Origin: Nocardia terpenica
GTDB lineage: Bacteria; Actinomycetota; Actinomycetes; Mycobacteriales; Mycobacteriaceae
Direction of reading: 5' to 3'
Length of the DNA stretch: 64,000 nt
Assembly (NCBI RefSeq): GCF_013186535.1
Contig: NZ_JABMCZ010000002.1
Coordinates: 1,116,001 to 1,180,000 of the forward strand
Notes under the pieces: model-generated
Told to the model about the DNA's origin: nothing
Seen by the model: only the letters and a program-made list of their open reading frames with translations
The model's database searches: none
Program-made: the position numbers and the translations under genes
Part shown: in pieces, positions 36,140 to 44,323 of the stretch
Layout of the letters: the number at the start of each line of letters is the position of its first letter
Position numbering within the stretch: the first letter of the stretch is position 1

Positions 36140-36894
36140 GCTGCCACCTGCTTCCGTGCCGACGCCATGGTCCGTTCCACCTCGAGTTGCGACAGCCCTG
36201 CCGCCTCCCCGGCATCGGCAATCGCTTCCAGCACATCAGGACTCGCCTGATCGGCGTACGCACGCGAGGCAGCCCAGAACAAGACGTTGTTCCGGTTCCC
36301 CGCGCCCGCCTGCCGGACGAACCGCGCCAGCCCCGCACCCGTACCCGTGCCCCGGCGGCGCTGCGTGGGCCGCTGGTAGGGCAGCACCAGCGCGGGACGC
36401 ACCCGTTCGCGCAGATGCTCGGGCAGATCAGCGATCCCGGCGCGATTGGCCCACCGGTACCGTCCCCCGCCGGGATGCAGGCTCGGGGGCACGACCACGT
36501 ACCCGGAGTGGGTCTTGATGTCGATACCGGGTGCGCCGTCGACCTGGCCGCGTGTGGTGCCGACGCAGCGGAACCACAGATGCCAGCCACCGCCACCCGT
36601 GCGGGCGGTCCACGTGTCCGGCAGGTCACCGAGCGCGGCGATGCTGCCGCCGTTGCGGGGGTCGATATCGAGCACCACGGTTCCCGCAGGAGGACGGACG
36701 CCGATGTTGTAGCGCGGGTTGCGCTGCCACCACCGCCGGATCACCTCCGGATCGGTGGATGCGTCATCTTTGCCGTGCGCGGTCACCGGAACCTTGCCCC
36801 GAGGAGCCAACGGCAGCACAGCATGACCGGCCCGCGCGTAGGCCAGCGCGTGCTCGATCATGGCCGCAGCGTCGGTTGCTGTAGACTCACACAT
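36136..36894 (-). CDS. Bifunctional DNA primase/polymerase (prim-pol)
   Basis: A 252-aa homologue of the prim-pol at 5162-5932: D76/D78 in VLDIDPRNGG, GGGGWHLWF and GIDIKTHSGYVVVPPS. ATG 36894 has GGAAGG upstream. Same catalytic core, more divergent tail. Replicates the excised element together with the downstream ATPase. Confidence 0.85.
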   Translation of the reverse strand: MCESTATDAAAMIEHALAYARAGHAVLPLAPRGKVPVTAHGKDDASTDPEVIRRWWQRNPRYNIGVRPPAGTVVLDIDPRNGGSIAALGDLPDTWTARTGGGGWHLWFRCVGTTRGQVDGAPGIDIKTHSGYVVVPPSLHPGGGRYRWANRAGIADLPEHLRERVRPALVLPYQRPTQRRRGTGTGAGLARFVRQAGAGNRNNVLFWAASRAYADQASPDVLEAIADAGEAAGLSQLEVERTMASARKQVAA

Positions 36895-36978
36895 GAGTTT
36901 GCGGAATCATCCTTCCAGCTAGATCGGTGTTTCCCACAGTCCCGGCCGGTGCGCCAACACCGACCGGGACATTCGTTT

Positions 36979-37206
36979 CTAGGCCGCGTGTGCCACGTCG
37001 ACGGCGTCGTCGAACTGGGCGTCCTCCCACGCGATCACGTCGGCGAGCCGATACCGGGCGTAGCGGCCGACCATCGCGTACCGCGGTCCCTTCCTCGGCT
37101 TGCGGGCCGCCCACGCGGCCAGCGTCTTCGCCGGAACCTTCAACCGTGCGGCCAGTTCCTCCCGCGTCAGCCAGTCGTTGCCGGACATCGGCGCAGCGTT
37201 GGACAA
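36979..37206 (-). CDS. xis: Excisionase-like HTH protein
   Basis: A 75-aa HTH_17/MerR-type protein (LTREELAARLKVPAKTLAAW ... GRYARYRLADVIAWED). TTG 37206 has GGAGG 5 nt upstream. Same place as in the 8.8-kb element but clearly different in sequence, as expected if xis co-evolves with its integrase. Confidence 0.7.
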   Translation of the reverse strand: MSNAAPMSGNDWLTREELAARLKVPAKTLAAWAARKPRKGPRYAMVGRYARYRLADVIAWEDAQFDDAVDVAHAA

Positions 37207-37339
37207 GGGGCCTCCTGTGTAGAGCGGACGAGACGAGGGCCACCCAGGACCCTCGAGTCAACACCATACACTATGAGAATCGGACGAATTCATAACGTCA
37301 GGTTTTGATGGTATTGTCCTCATGTCAGAGCATGATGGG

Positions 37340-37354
37340 ACGTGTTGAGCACGT
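37340..37354. promoter_or_regulatory. Palindrome ACGTG-TTGAG-CACGT
   Basis: 5-bp arms around a 5-bp centre, in the divergent region between xis and XRE, 20 bp before the XRE start. Candidate operator, comparable in position to CCCCAATTGGGG of the other element. Confidence 0.35.
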
Positions 37355-37374
37355 GTGGTTGAGGAGGTTGTTAC

Positions 37375-38238
37375 GTGGTCGATCCAGACCGGGCGATCGG
37401 CAAGCGCATCGAGGCACTGCGCACCGGGATAGGGCTGAGCCAGGAGCACATGTCGGCACAGTTGCGCCGGGCGGGCGTGAACTGGTCTCAGGTCACCTTG
37501 TCCAAGGTGGAGGCGGGGCAGCGGCCCGCGAAGTTCTCCGAAATCCTCGCTATCGCAGACCTGTTCGACATCGAGACCGTCGAGCTGAGCCCCGACGGCG
37601 GCGGATTCGGCTACCAGTACCACAAAGCCCGCCACGACCGCGAGAATGCCGCGCAGCAGGTACGCAACGCCGAACAGGTACTGGAACGCGCCCGCGCCCG
37701 GCACTGGCAGCTGTCTCAGCGCGCGGCGCGGTTGCGGTTGGCGGTGGAGTTGGCCAGCGGCCAGCGCGGCCCGTACCGGGTGAACGAGACCGCCGCCGAC
37801 TACCTGCACGACCTGCACTCCTATCTGTGGGAGCCCGCATTCCTCACCCAACCGACACCCGCTGACGAGTTGGACGCGCTCGGCGTGCTGCAGCGGCTGG
37901 GGGTGAACGAGACCGTGATCGCCGAGGCTCGCGCCCAGGTCCGCGCGGACTTCGACGCGACGGTCGCCGACCTCAACAACGACATCGACCGCCCGTTTCC
38001 CGACTACACCGACGGGCTCGGTGGCTGGGAGCCGCCCAGTGGCGATATCCCCAACCCCTCTTCCCCATCGTTCGACGGGGACATGCAAGACCTCGAAGAC
38101 CACTTCATCACCGGAATGGCGGTGCGTCTGATGGCCGAGCATTTCCCCTTCGTCCGATTCACCACGCCCGACTGGGACACCATCGAGGTCTCATACGACC
38201 GCCAACCCGTCGTCCAAGGATTGATCACCGACGACTGA
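37375..38238 (+). CDS. XRE-family regulator upstream of integrase
   Basis: A 287-aa protein: helix-turn-helix at residues about 8-60 (GLSQEHMSAQLRRAGVNWSQ), a coiled-coil region (about 80-125, ENAAQQVRNAEQVLERARAR) and an acidic C-terminal domain. GTG 37375 follows GAGGAGG. Longer than and unrelated beyond the HTH to the 160-aa XRE of the 8.8-kb element, but in the same position. Confidence 0.75.
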   Translation: MVDPDRAIGKRIEALRTGIGLSQEHMSAQLRRAGVNWSQVTLSKVEAGQRPAKFSEILAIADLFDIETVELSPDGGGFGYQYHKARHDRENAAQQVRNAEQVLERARARHWQLSQRAARLRLAVELASGQRGPYRVNETAADYLHDLHSYLWEPAFLTQPTPADELDALGVLQRLGVNETVIAEARAQVRADFDATVADLNNDIDRPFPDYTDGLGGWEPPSGDIPNPSSPSFDGDMQDLEDHFITGMAVRLMAEHFPFVRFTTPDWDTIEVSYDRQPVVQGLITDD

Positions 38239-38291
38239 CGATGCACCCAAAACCGTTCCACCACAACAGAAACCGAGTAAGGAGAACACCT

Positions 38292-39518
38292 GTGGCCCGC
38301 CAGCCGCTCGCTATCGGCACCTACGGCAAGATCAGCTGCAAGCAGCAGCCCAACGGCAGCTACCGCGCCTCCACCCGTTACCGCGACGACGACGGCGAAA
38401 CCCGCACCGTCCAAGCCTTCGGACCCACCAAGGGCAAGGCGGAGTTCAACCTCAAGGAGAAGCTGAAGAAGCGCGACCACGGCAAGGGCAAGACCATCAC
38501 GCCGGACACGAAGCTCTCGGAGCTGGCCGATCTGTGGCTTACCGACCTCGAATACGAAAACCGCACTTCAGAAACGTCGATCGACCACTACCGCGAAGAA
38601 ATCGACGTGTCGACCGACAAGCGCGCCCGCAAAGGCACCATCAAAATCAAATCGGCGCTCGGCGGTGTGCGAGTCCGGGAGGCCACCACATCCCGGCTGG
38701 ACAGGCACCTGAAGAAGGTGGCCCAGGTCGGTGCAGAGAAGGCGCGCATCCATCGGGTGATCCTGTCCGGCATGATGGGGCTCGCGGTCCGGCATGACGC
38801 CATCGACCAGAACCCCGTCCGGGACGTCTCCCGTATCCACCGCACCAAGCAGAAGCCGCGCACCGCCGATCTCGAGACCCTCGAACGACTGCGCGCACAG
38901 CTCAAAACGTGGCAGTCAGGGAAGGCGATCCCCGGCACGGCGGCATACACCCACGGCCCCAAGCGTTCCCAGACAATCCTCGATATCGCGGAGGTCCTCA
39001 TGGGCACGGGTGTTCGCTTCGGCGAAGTGCTCGCTATCCGCTGGTGCGATCTCGACCTCGCCGCCGAAGTGCCCCGATTGACCGTCTGCGGCACGATCAC
39101 CCGGCGCAAGGGACAGCCGAAAGGAGAAGGGCTCATCCGCCAGGAATGGACCAAGACCGAAGCCGGTTATCGGTCGATCACGCTGCCGCCGTTCGCGGTG
39201 GACACTCTCATGCGCCGCAAGCTCGACGCCGTGCCCAACAAGCTCGATCTGGTGTTCCCGACCCGAACCGGAGGCATCTACGACCCCAACAACTTCCGGC
39301 GCACCTGGCGCGAAGCACGGGGCACCGAGTTCGCGTGGGTCACGCCCGTGACATTCCGCAAGACGGTCGCGACGCTCATCGCGAACGACCACGACGACAA
39401 GGGAGCGGCGAGCCAGCTGGGCCACTCCGACGACGGCGCTACCGCCCGCAAGTACTACATCGAGAAGCCACACGAGGCAGGGGACTTCCGGAACAGCCTC
39501 AACCTGTCACGCGGCTGA
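38292..39518 (+). CDS. int: Tyrosine integrase, HxxR histidine replaced
   Basis: A 408-aa integrase: arm-binding N-terminus, SAM-like core domain (70-180), catalytic domain from 195. R242 (GTGVRFGE), H378 (LGHSDD) and Y388/Y389 (ARKYYIEK) are present. The box II motif reads TPVTFRKTVAT, so the usual His of HxxR is Val353 while R356 is kept. GTG 38292 follows AAGGAG. Located next to attR in tRNA-Arg. Confidence 0.88.
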   Translation: MARQPLAIGTYGKISCKQQPNGSYRASTRYRDDDGETRTVQAFGPTKGKAEFNLKEKLKKRDHGKGKTITPDTKLSELADLWLTDLEYENRTSETSIDHYREEIDVSTDKRARKGTIKIKSALGGVRVREATTSRLDRHLKKVAQVGAEKARIHRVILSGMMGLAVRHDAIDQNPVRDVSRIHRTKQKPRTADLETLERLRAQLKTWQSGKAIPGTAAYTHGPKRSQTILDIAEVLMGTGVRFGEVLAIRWCDLDLAAEVPRLTVCGTITRRKGQPKGEGLIRQEWTKTEAGYRSITLPPFAVDTLMRRKLDAVPNKLDLVFPTRTGGIYDPNNFRRTWREARGTEFAWVTPVTFRKTVATLIANDHDDKGAASQLGHSDDGATARKYYIEKPHEAGDFRNSLNLSRG

Positions 39519-39542
39519 AACCGTGTCGTTTCCGTGTCATAG
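39519..39542. repeat. Integrase arm-type site (right)
   Basis: Two CCGTGTC units 11 bp apart at the end of int, matching the pair at 27934-27957. Confidence 0.55.
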
Positions 39543-39573
39543 AGGCTGAATCCAGCCAGTAAATTTCAGCGTT

Positions 39574-39589
39574 TCCGCTGGTAGTGAGC
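39574..39589. repeat. 16-bp inverted repeat, right arm
   Basis: TCCGCTGGTAGTGAGC, exact reverse complement of 27862-27877, abutting the att core. Confidence 0.65.
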
Positions 39590-39622
39590 GCGCCCGGAGA
39601 GACTCGAACTCCCAACCTTCTG
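39588..39622 (-). other. attR of the tRNA-Arg element
   Basis: 35 bp identical to 27782-27816, inside the intact tRNA-Arg(ACG). Confidence 0.88.
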
Positions 39623-39661
39623 ATCCGTAGTCAGATGCTCTATCCGTTGAGCTACGGGCGC
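39589..39661 (-). tRNA. tRNA-Arg(ACG)
   Basis: 73 nt; acceptor GCGCCCG/CGGGCGC, anticodon loop CTACGGA giving ACG (A34 is deaminated to inosine by TadA). No encoded CCA. Its 3' half is the att core of the 11.8-kb element. Confidence 0.93.
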
Positions 39662-39701
39662 AGGGCATATGTAGTTGTGGTGTCCGGTTGCCCGGACTTG
39701 G

Positions 39702-39788
39702 CGGAGGCGAGAGGATTTGAACCTCCGGTCCCCGTGAAGGGACAACTCATTAGCAGTGAGTCCCATTCGGCCGCTCTGGCACGCCTCC
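39702..39788 (-). tRNA. tRNA-Ser(GCT)
   Basis: 87-nt class II tRNA; acceptor GGAGGCG/CGCCTCC, anticodon loop CTGCTAA giving GCT (codons AGC/AGU), long variable arm. 40 bp upstream of tRNA-Arg on the same strand, probably co-transcribed. Confidence 0.93.
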
Positions 39789-39876
39789 TGGAGCCTTCTC
39801 GTTCGAGGGGCCCGGTCCTTTCGAACCGCCGAGACGCAAGAGTACAGAGCATCCGCCCAGGAAGCAAAACGGCTGG

Positions 39877-40701
39877 TCAGCGCAGGTGACTGTCGAACCA
39901 GCCGAAGATGCGGGTCTGGGCGTCGACGAGGACGTCTGACTCGGAGCCGGGTTCGGGTTCGAGGCCGGGATGATCGGCGCGGTGATGTAGCCCGGGGTAG
40001 GTGACGACGAGGGTGGCGACGGCGGCGCGGGCGGCGGCATCGCGCAGCTGCTCGACGTGCGCGGTGGGGGTGGCCGGATCGTCGGCGCCGTAGAGGCCCA
40101 GCCACGGGGCCTGCAATCGCGGGGCGGCCCGGACCAGCGCATCGGCCAGGTCGGTGAGCGGTTCGGTGATGCCGGGCGCCGCGACACTGACCGCGGCGCC
40201 GATCGGCCGCGAGGTCGCGACGAGCAGGGCGGCGGTCCCGGCGGTGTCGAAGCCGAGGACGCCGATGCAGTCGCCGTGTACTCCGCGACCGGTGAGCCAG
40301 TCGTAGCACGCGTCGAAATCGGCGAACAGATGGTCGCCGAACACCGTCTCCCGATCGGCGCCGTTGCGGTGGAACAGATTGGGCGCCACCACTATCCAGC
40401 TGTCCGCCGCGAGCGATCCCATGAGCTCCAGCAAAGAGTCGGCGAATTCGTGCGACTCGTGCAGCACCACGATGCCGCCGCGCGCGAAGCCGTCCGGTTC
40501 GATCACGGTGATGGGCACCCGGGACTCGGCCAACGGCTGCCGATCGTCTTCCGCCGCCAGGCCGCGGTCGCGCCGCAGCGCGATGTCTCGGTACATGCCC
40601 GACATGCCGACAGGGTAGTTCGCCTTCATAACGTTCGGGAGAACATGCATGTAGGGGCTGGTCGGTCGGAAAGTTTCCGGCGAGTCCGGCACGTCGGTCA
40701 C
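39877..40701 (-). CDS. Dienelactone-hydrolase-like protein without the nucleophile
   Basis: A 274-aa alpha/beta-hydrolase of the dienelactone hydrolase type: RGGIVVLHESHEF near the N-terminus, the general DLH spacing, and a C-terminal His in YPGLHHRADHPG. The nucleophile elbow reads GVLGFDTAG, with Asp where DLH enzymes have Cys or Ser (GxCxGG). It may be inactive, use another mechanism, or have a non-hydrolytic role. About 55 unusual N-terminal residues precede the fold. Confidence 0.75.
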   Translation of the reverse strand: MTDVPDSPETFRPTSPYMHVLPNVMKANYPVGMSGMYRDIALRRDRGLAAEDDRQPLAESRVPITVIEPDGFARGGIVVLHESHEFADSLLELMGSLAADSWIVVAPNLFHRNGADRETVFGDHLFADFDACYDWLTGRGVHGDCIGVLGFDTAGTAALLVATSRPIGAAVSVAAPGITEPLTDLADALVRAAPRLQAPWLGLYGADDPATPTAHVEQLRDAAARAAVATLVVTYPGLHHRADHPGLEPEPGSESDVLVDAQTRIFGWFDSHLR

Positions 40702-40731
40702 AACCGTTCGGCAGGATCTAGGGTGGTTGGC

Positions 40732-41811
40732 GTGACCGCTCGTTTACGTCCGGACCTCGAGTCCCTCCCCGCATACACCCCCGGCCGCAGCCATCCCGAC
40801 GCGGTGAAGCTCGCCAGCAACGAGTCCACCCTCGGGCCGCTGCCGAGCGTCGCCAAGGTCATCGCGGCATCGGCCGAACTGGCCAATCGGTACCCCGACA
40901 ACGGCGCGGGCGAACTTCGCGCGGCCCTGGCGGAGTTCCTCGGAGTCGAGGTTGAGAACGTCGCGCTGGGCTGCGGCAGCGTGGCGCTGTGCCAGGAGCT
41001 GGTGCAGATCACCTGTGCCGCACCGGAGGACGAGGTGCTGTTCGCGTGGCGGTCGTTCGAGGCGTATCCGATCGTCACGCAGGTCGGCCGGGCGCGCGCG
41101 GTACGGGTGCCGCTGACCGAGGACTACGCCCACGATCTGGACGCGATGGCGGCCGCGGTCACCGAGAACACCAAGCTGATCTTCGTCTGCAATCCCAACA
41201 ATCCGACCGGCACCGTGCACGGCCGCGCCGCGGTGCTGCGCTTCCTGGACTCGGTGCCCGACCACATCCTGGTGGTGCTGGACGAGGCGTACTACGAGTA
41301 CCTGCGGATGCCCGCCGACGATCACCCCGACGGCATCGCGATCGGCCGCGACCGCCCGAATGTGCTTGCGCTGCGCACCTTCTCGAAGGCGTACGGCCTG
41401 GCCGGGCTGCGGGTCGGCTACGCGGTGGGCGACCCGGAGGTGATCACGGCGCTGCTGAAGGTGCATATTCCGTTCAGCGTCAACCGAATCGCGCAGGCGG
41501 CCGCGATCGCCTCCCTGGAGGCCCGGCACGAGCTGCTGGACCGCACCGATCACGTGATCGCCGAGCGGGAGCGCATGCGCGCCGCGCTGGAGCGGGCCGG
41601 GTACCGGATTCCGCCGAGCCAGGCCAACTTCCTGTGGCTGCCGCTGGGCGAGCGCAGCACCGAATTCGGTGCGGCGAGCGCGGATTCCCGCGTCCTGGTG
41701 CGCCCCTACGCCGCCGACGGCGTGCGGGTCACCGCGGGCGACCCGCACGAGAACGATCAGTTCCTCGCCTTCGCGACCGCTCCGGAGACTGTCGCCCGGT
41801 TCATCGGCTGA
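40732..41811 (+). CDS. pat: Aromatic amino acid aminotransferase (HisC family)
   Basis: A 359-aa PLP-dependent fold-type I aminotransferase. CNPNNPTG carries the conserved Asn, DEAYYEY the Asp and Tyr, and TFSKAYGLAGLRVGY the Schiff-base Lys and phosphate-binding Arg. It belongs with HisC/phenylalanine (aromatic) aminotransferases of actinomycetes; the KLASNESTLGPLPS start fits the Pat subgroup. Divergent from the DLH gene, 30 bp apart. Could alternatively be a second histidinol-phosphate aminotransferase. Confidence 0.88.
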   Translation: MTARLRPDLESLPAYTPGRSHPDAVKLASNESTLGPLPSVAKVIAASAELANRYPDNGAGELRAALAEFLGVEVENVALGCGSVALCQELVQITCAAPEDEVLFAWRSFEAYPIVTQVGRARAVRVPLTEDYAHDLDAMAAAVTENTKLIFVCNPNNPTGTVHGRAAVLRFLDSVPDHILVVLDEAYYEYLRMPADDHPDGIAIGRDRPNVLALRTFSKAYGLAGLRVGYAVGDPEVITALLKVHIPFSVNRIAQAAAIASLEARHELLDRTDHVIAERERMRAALERAGYRIPPSQANFLWLPLGERSTEFGAASADSRVLVRPYAADGVRVTAGDPHENDQFLAFATAPETVARFIG

Positions 41812-42847
41812 CGCCGAGCGCCGTCGCGAGAGTGGGCCAGGCCCTGGGCAATTCGTCTGCCCAGTAGGGCCAGGAGTGGGTGCCCACCGGTGAGAGTCGC
41901 ACCGTGGCGGGAATCTTCATGCGGGACAGGCGATCGGCGAGGGCCATGGTGCAGCCGTCGGCGCCCGCCTCGAGGGGGCCGCCGAACACGACGGTCTCGC
42001 TGCCCGCGACGTCGTAGGGGCCGGGCAGGCCGCTGGCCGCGGACAGGTAGATCGCCTTGCCGCGCAACGCTTCCGCGTGCGTCATGACGTCGTGGGCGAG
42101 CCAGTCGGGGTCGCCCTGGTCGCCGAACATATTGTCCGGGTCGCCGCCGTAGGTGCGCACCACCGCGCGCGCCTGCGCCTGCCCGAAGTCGGAACCCATG
42201 GCGTAGCAACCGCTGTGGGCGGCGACGCCGCGGTAGACGGTGGGGTTGCGCATCACCAGCATCATGGCGGCCTCGGCGCCCATGGAGACGCCCTCGAGCG
42301 CGTTGCGGCCGTCGCCGTCGAAGCGCTCGTCGATCAGCGGGGGCAGCTCGCGGGTGAGGAAGCTCTCCCACTTGTTGTTGCCCAGCACCGGATCCGGGCG
42401 CTGCCAGTCGGTGTAGTACCCGGCCGGACCGCCCACGGTGAGAACCACATTCACGTTCTTGTCGGCGAAGAACCGCACCGCATTGCCGCGGTCGACCCAG
42501 TTGTTGCCGTCGTTGCTCGCGGAGCGGCCGTCGAGCATATAGAGGGTGGGGCGGGGGTGGGCGGTGTCGGCGGGCAGCAGCACCTGCACCTGCACGGTGC
42601 GGCCCATGGCGGGAGAGTTCACGAATACGCGCAGCCTGCGGTCGGTGATGGGCTCGACGCGGACGATCGAGGCCACCTTCGGCGGCGACCTGTCCGCCTG
42701 GGGCTGCGGGCCGTCGGCCGAACCGGAGTTCGCGGGCGGGGTGGGACCGGCGACGGCGTCCGGGGGCACGAGCAACACCGCACTCAGTAGCAGTGCGGCC
42801 CAGGCGAAGGCGCCGGACAGCCGACGCCGCATCCGGCGACGAACCAT
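41801..42847 (-). CDS. Antigen-85-type esterase/mycolyltransferase-like exported protein
   Basis: A 348-aa alpha/beta-hydrolase of the esterase D/Ag85 family. A signal peptide (residues about 5-32, LSGAFAWAALLLSAVLLVPP) is followed by a Pro-rich linker. The nucleophile elbow is LEGVSMGAEAAM (Ser in GxSxG), and GTHSWPYWADELP carries the catalytic His. Acts in the cell wall; members transfer mycolic acids to trehalose or arabinogalactan. ATG 42847 has AGGATG upstream. Overlaps the convergent pat gene by 11 bp. Confidence 0.83.
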   Translation of the reverse strand: MVRRRMRRRLSGAFAWAALLLSAVLLVPPDAVAGPTPPANSGSADGPQPQADRSPPKVASIVRVEPITDRRLRVFVNSPAMGRTVQVQVLLPADTAHPRPTLYMLDGRSASNDGNNWVDRGNAVRFFADKNVNVVLTVGGPAGYYTDWQRPDPVLGNNKWESFLTRELPPLIDERFDGDGRNALEGVSMGAEAAMMLVMRNPTVYRGVAAHSGCYAMGSDFGQAQARAVVRTYGGDPDNMFGDQGDPDWLAHDVMTHAEALRGKAIYLSAASGLPGPYDVAGSETVVFGGPLEAGADGCTMALADRLSRMKIPATVRLSPVGTHSWPYWADELPRAWPTLATALGVSR

Positions 42848-42934
42848 GCCGCTCATCCTGCCAGAGGCGCGCGGCACATTCCGTGCCAGTTATATCCGAG
42901 TCGTCCGTAAAGTGATTCGAAACACATTGCCCGT

Positions 42935-43987
42935 TCAGTCGGACGACAGGTCCGCTTGCCAGCGGCGTTCCACACCGGCGAAGCGCCAGAACGCCACGGC
43001 CACCGCCCAGGTGAGCGCGAACAGGCCGACGATGATGTAGCCGAGCTCACCGAGATCGAGCGTGCCGATCCAGGCGACGATGCCGGACTCCACACCGAGC
43101 TTGTCGACCAGGATGGAGACCAGTTCCTGGCCGCCGATCAGCAGCGCCACCGCCACCGACAGGCCGGTGATCACCAGGTTGTAGTAGATCTTGCGGATCG
43201 GGCGGGCGAACGCCCAGTCGTAGGCGTAGCTCATGAACGACCCGTCCAGCGCGTCGAACAGCGACATGCCCGCCGAAAACAGCACGGGCAGCACCAGAAT
43301 CGCGTACCAGGGCAGCCCGGTCGCGGCGGCCCCACCGGCGATCACCAGCAGCCCCACCTCGGTGACGGTGTCGAAGCCGAGCCCGAACAGCAGACCCACC
43401 GGATACATGTGCCAGGGCTTGCGCACCATCCGCACCGCCGGGCCGAGCACCCGATTGAGCAGACCGCGCGTCTCGAGCGCGTGTTCCAGCCGCGCCTCGT
43501 CGAGCTCGCCGCGCCGCATGCTGCGGAACACCCGCCAAATGGCCACCAGCGACGCCAGATTCAGCAATCCGATGAGGATCAGGAAGCCGCCCGAGACGCT
43601 GGTCCCCCACAGCCCCGTCCAATGCTCCAGCGACGAACTCGAGTCGGCCAGATTCGACGCCAGCGCCCGCACCCCGGCCGCCAACAGCGCGACGAGCACG
43701 AGAACCACCGAGGAGTGCCCCAGCGAGAACCAGAACCCCACCGACTGCGACCGCGCTCTCCCGTTCTCCGCCACCAGCTTTCGCGTGGTGTTGTCGATGG
43801 CCGCGATGTGATCGGCATCGAAGGCATGCCGCATCCCGAGCGTATAGGCGGTGATCCCCAACCCCACCCCGTACACGGTCCCGTTCACCAGATGATGCTC
43901 GGGCACCACCACCAGCAACAGCGTCCCCCACCCGAGAACATGCAAACCGACAATGGCCACCGCCATCCCGACAACGCTGCGCACCAC
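42935..43987 (-). CDS. Nickel/cobalt transporter, NiCoT (HoxN/NixA) family
   Basis: A 350-aa membrane protein with eight predicted helices. The family signatures are both present: GMRHAFDADHIAAIDN in helix II and LFGLGFDTVTEVGLL. It imports Ni2+ or Co2+. GTG 43987 is chosen for GGAGGACGG upstream; ATG 43966 is also possible. No cobalamin or nickel riboswitch could be recognised in the short space before it. Confidence 0.9.
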   Translation of the reverse strand: MVRSVVGMAVAIVGLHVLGWGTLLLVVVPEHHLVNGTVYGVGLGITAYTLGMRHAFDADHIAAIDNTTRKLVAENGRARSQSVGFWFSLGHSSVVLVLVALLAAGVRALASNLADSSSSLEHWTGLWGTSVSGGFLILIGLLNLASLVAIWRVFRSMRRGELDEARLEHALETRGLLNRVLGPAVRMVRKPWHMYPVGLLFGLGFDTVTEVGLLVIAGGAAATGLPWYAILVLPVLFSAGMSLFDALDGSFMSYAYDWAFARPIRKIYYNLVITGLSVAVALLIGGQELVSILVDKLGVESGIVAWIGTLDLGELGYIIVGLFALTWAVAVAFWRFAGVERRWQADLSSD

Positions 43988-44118
43988 ACGCCCCCGTCCT
44001 CCACCGACTTCCGGCCCCAGCCTCGCACCTCCCCACCCCGACAGTCGAATCCGCACCCCGCCCCGATTACCCCCACACCCCACCCACCAGTACGCTGGGA
44101 TCGCTCCACCCGGAGCGA

Positions 44119-44203
44119 GGTGGGTTGCCCGAGCGGCCTAAGGGAACGGTCTTGAAAACCGTCGTGGCTCACGCCACCGTGGGTTCAAATCCCACACCCA
44201 CCG
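44119..44203 (+). tRNA. tRNA-Ser(TGA)
   Basis: 85 nt; acceptor GGTGGGT/ACCCACC, anticodon loop CTTGAAA giving TGA (codon UCA), long variable arm, T arm with TTCAAAT. No encoded CCA. An integrase gene starts about 120 bp downstream, so it is the third tRNA gene in this window used for integration. Confidence 0.93.
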
Positions 44204-44243
44204 CGACCGTGACCAGCACCTGTCCGGCAGGATGGGAGCGGCC

Positions 44244-44261
44244 GTCAACACGCGGTCAACA
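44244..44261. repeat. 11-bp-period GTCAACA pair (arm-type site)
   Basis: GTCAACA at 44244 and 44255, exactly 11 bp apart, between the tRNA 3' end and the integrase. Same layout as the TTGTC pairs of the two other elements. Confidence 0.5.
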
Positions 44262-44323
44262 TGAATGCATCTGAGGGGATGTCGGCAACCACGTCGGTAG
44301 TTGCTATGCAGGGAGGGCCCTCG

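Larger units (their letters stand above)
27782..39622. mobile_element. Integrative element in tRNA-Arg(ACG), 11.8 kb
   Basis: Bounded by 35-bp direct repeats of the tRNA-Arg 3' end. It shares with the 8.8-kb element the non-coding left block, the small acidic gene, and the order prim-pol/ATPase - xis - XRE - int, but the integrase, XRE and cargo differ. Cargo: EspC-like protein, WXG-type effector and membrane protein, plus an XRE-TPR regulator. No FtsK/TraB translocase or relaxase is visible. Confidence 0.85.

Noticed and set aside
43988..44118. Cobalamin or nickel riboswitch before the NiCoT gene
   Set aside because: The space is too short and no conserved box was recognised.
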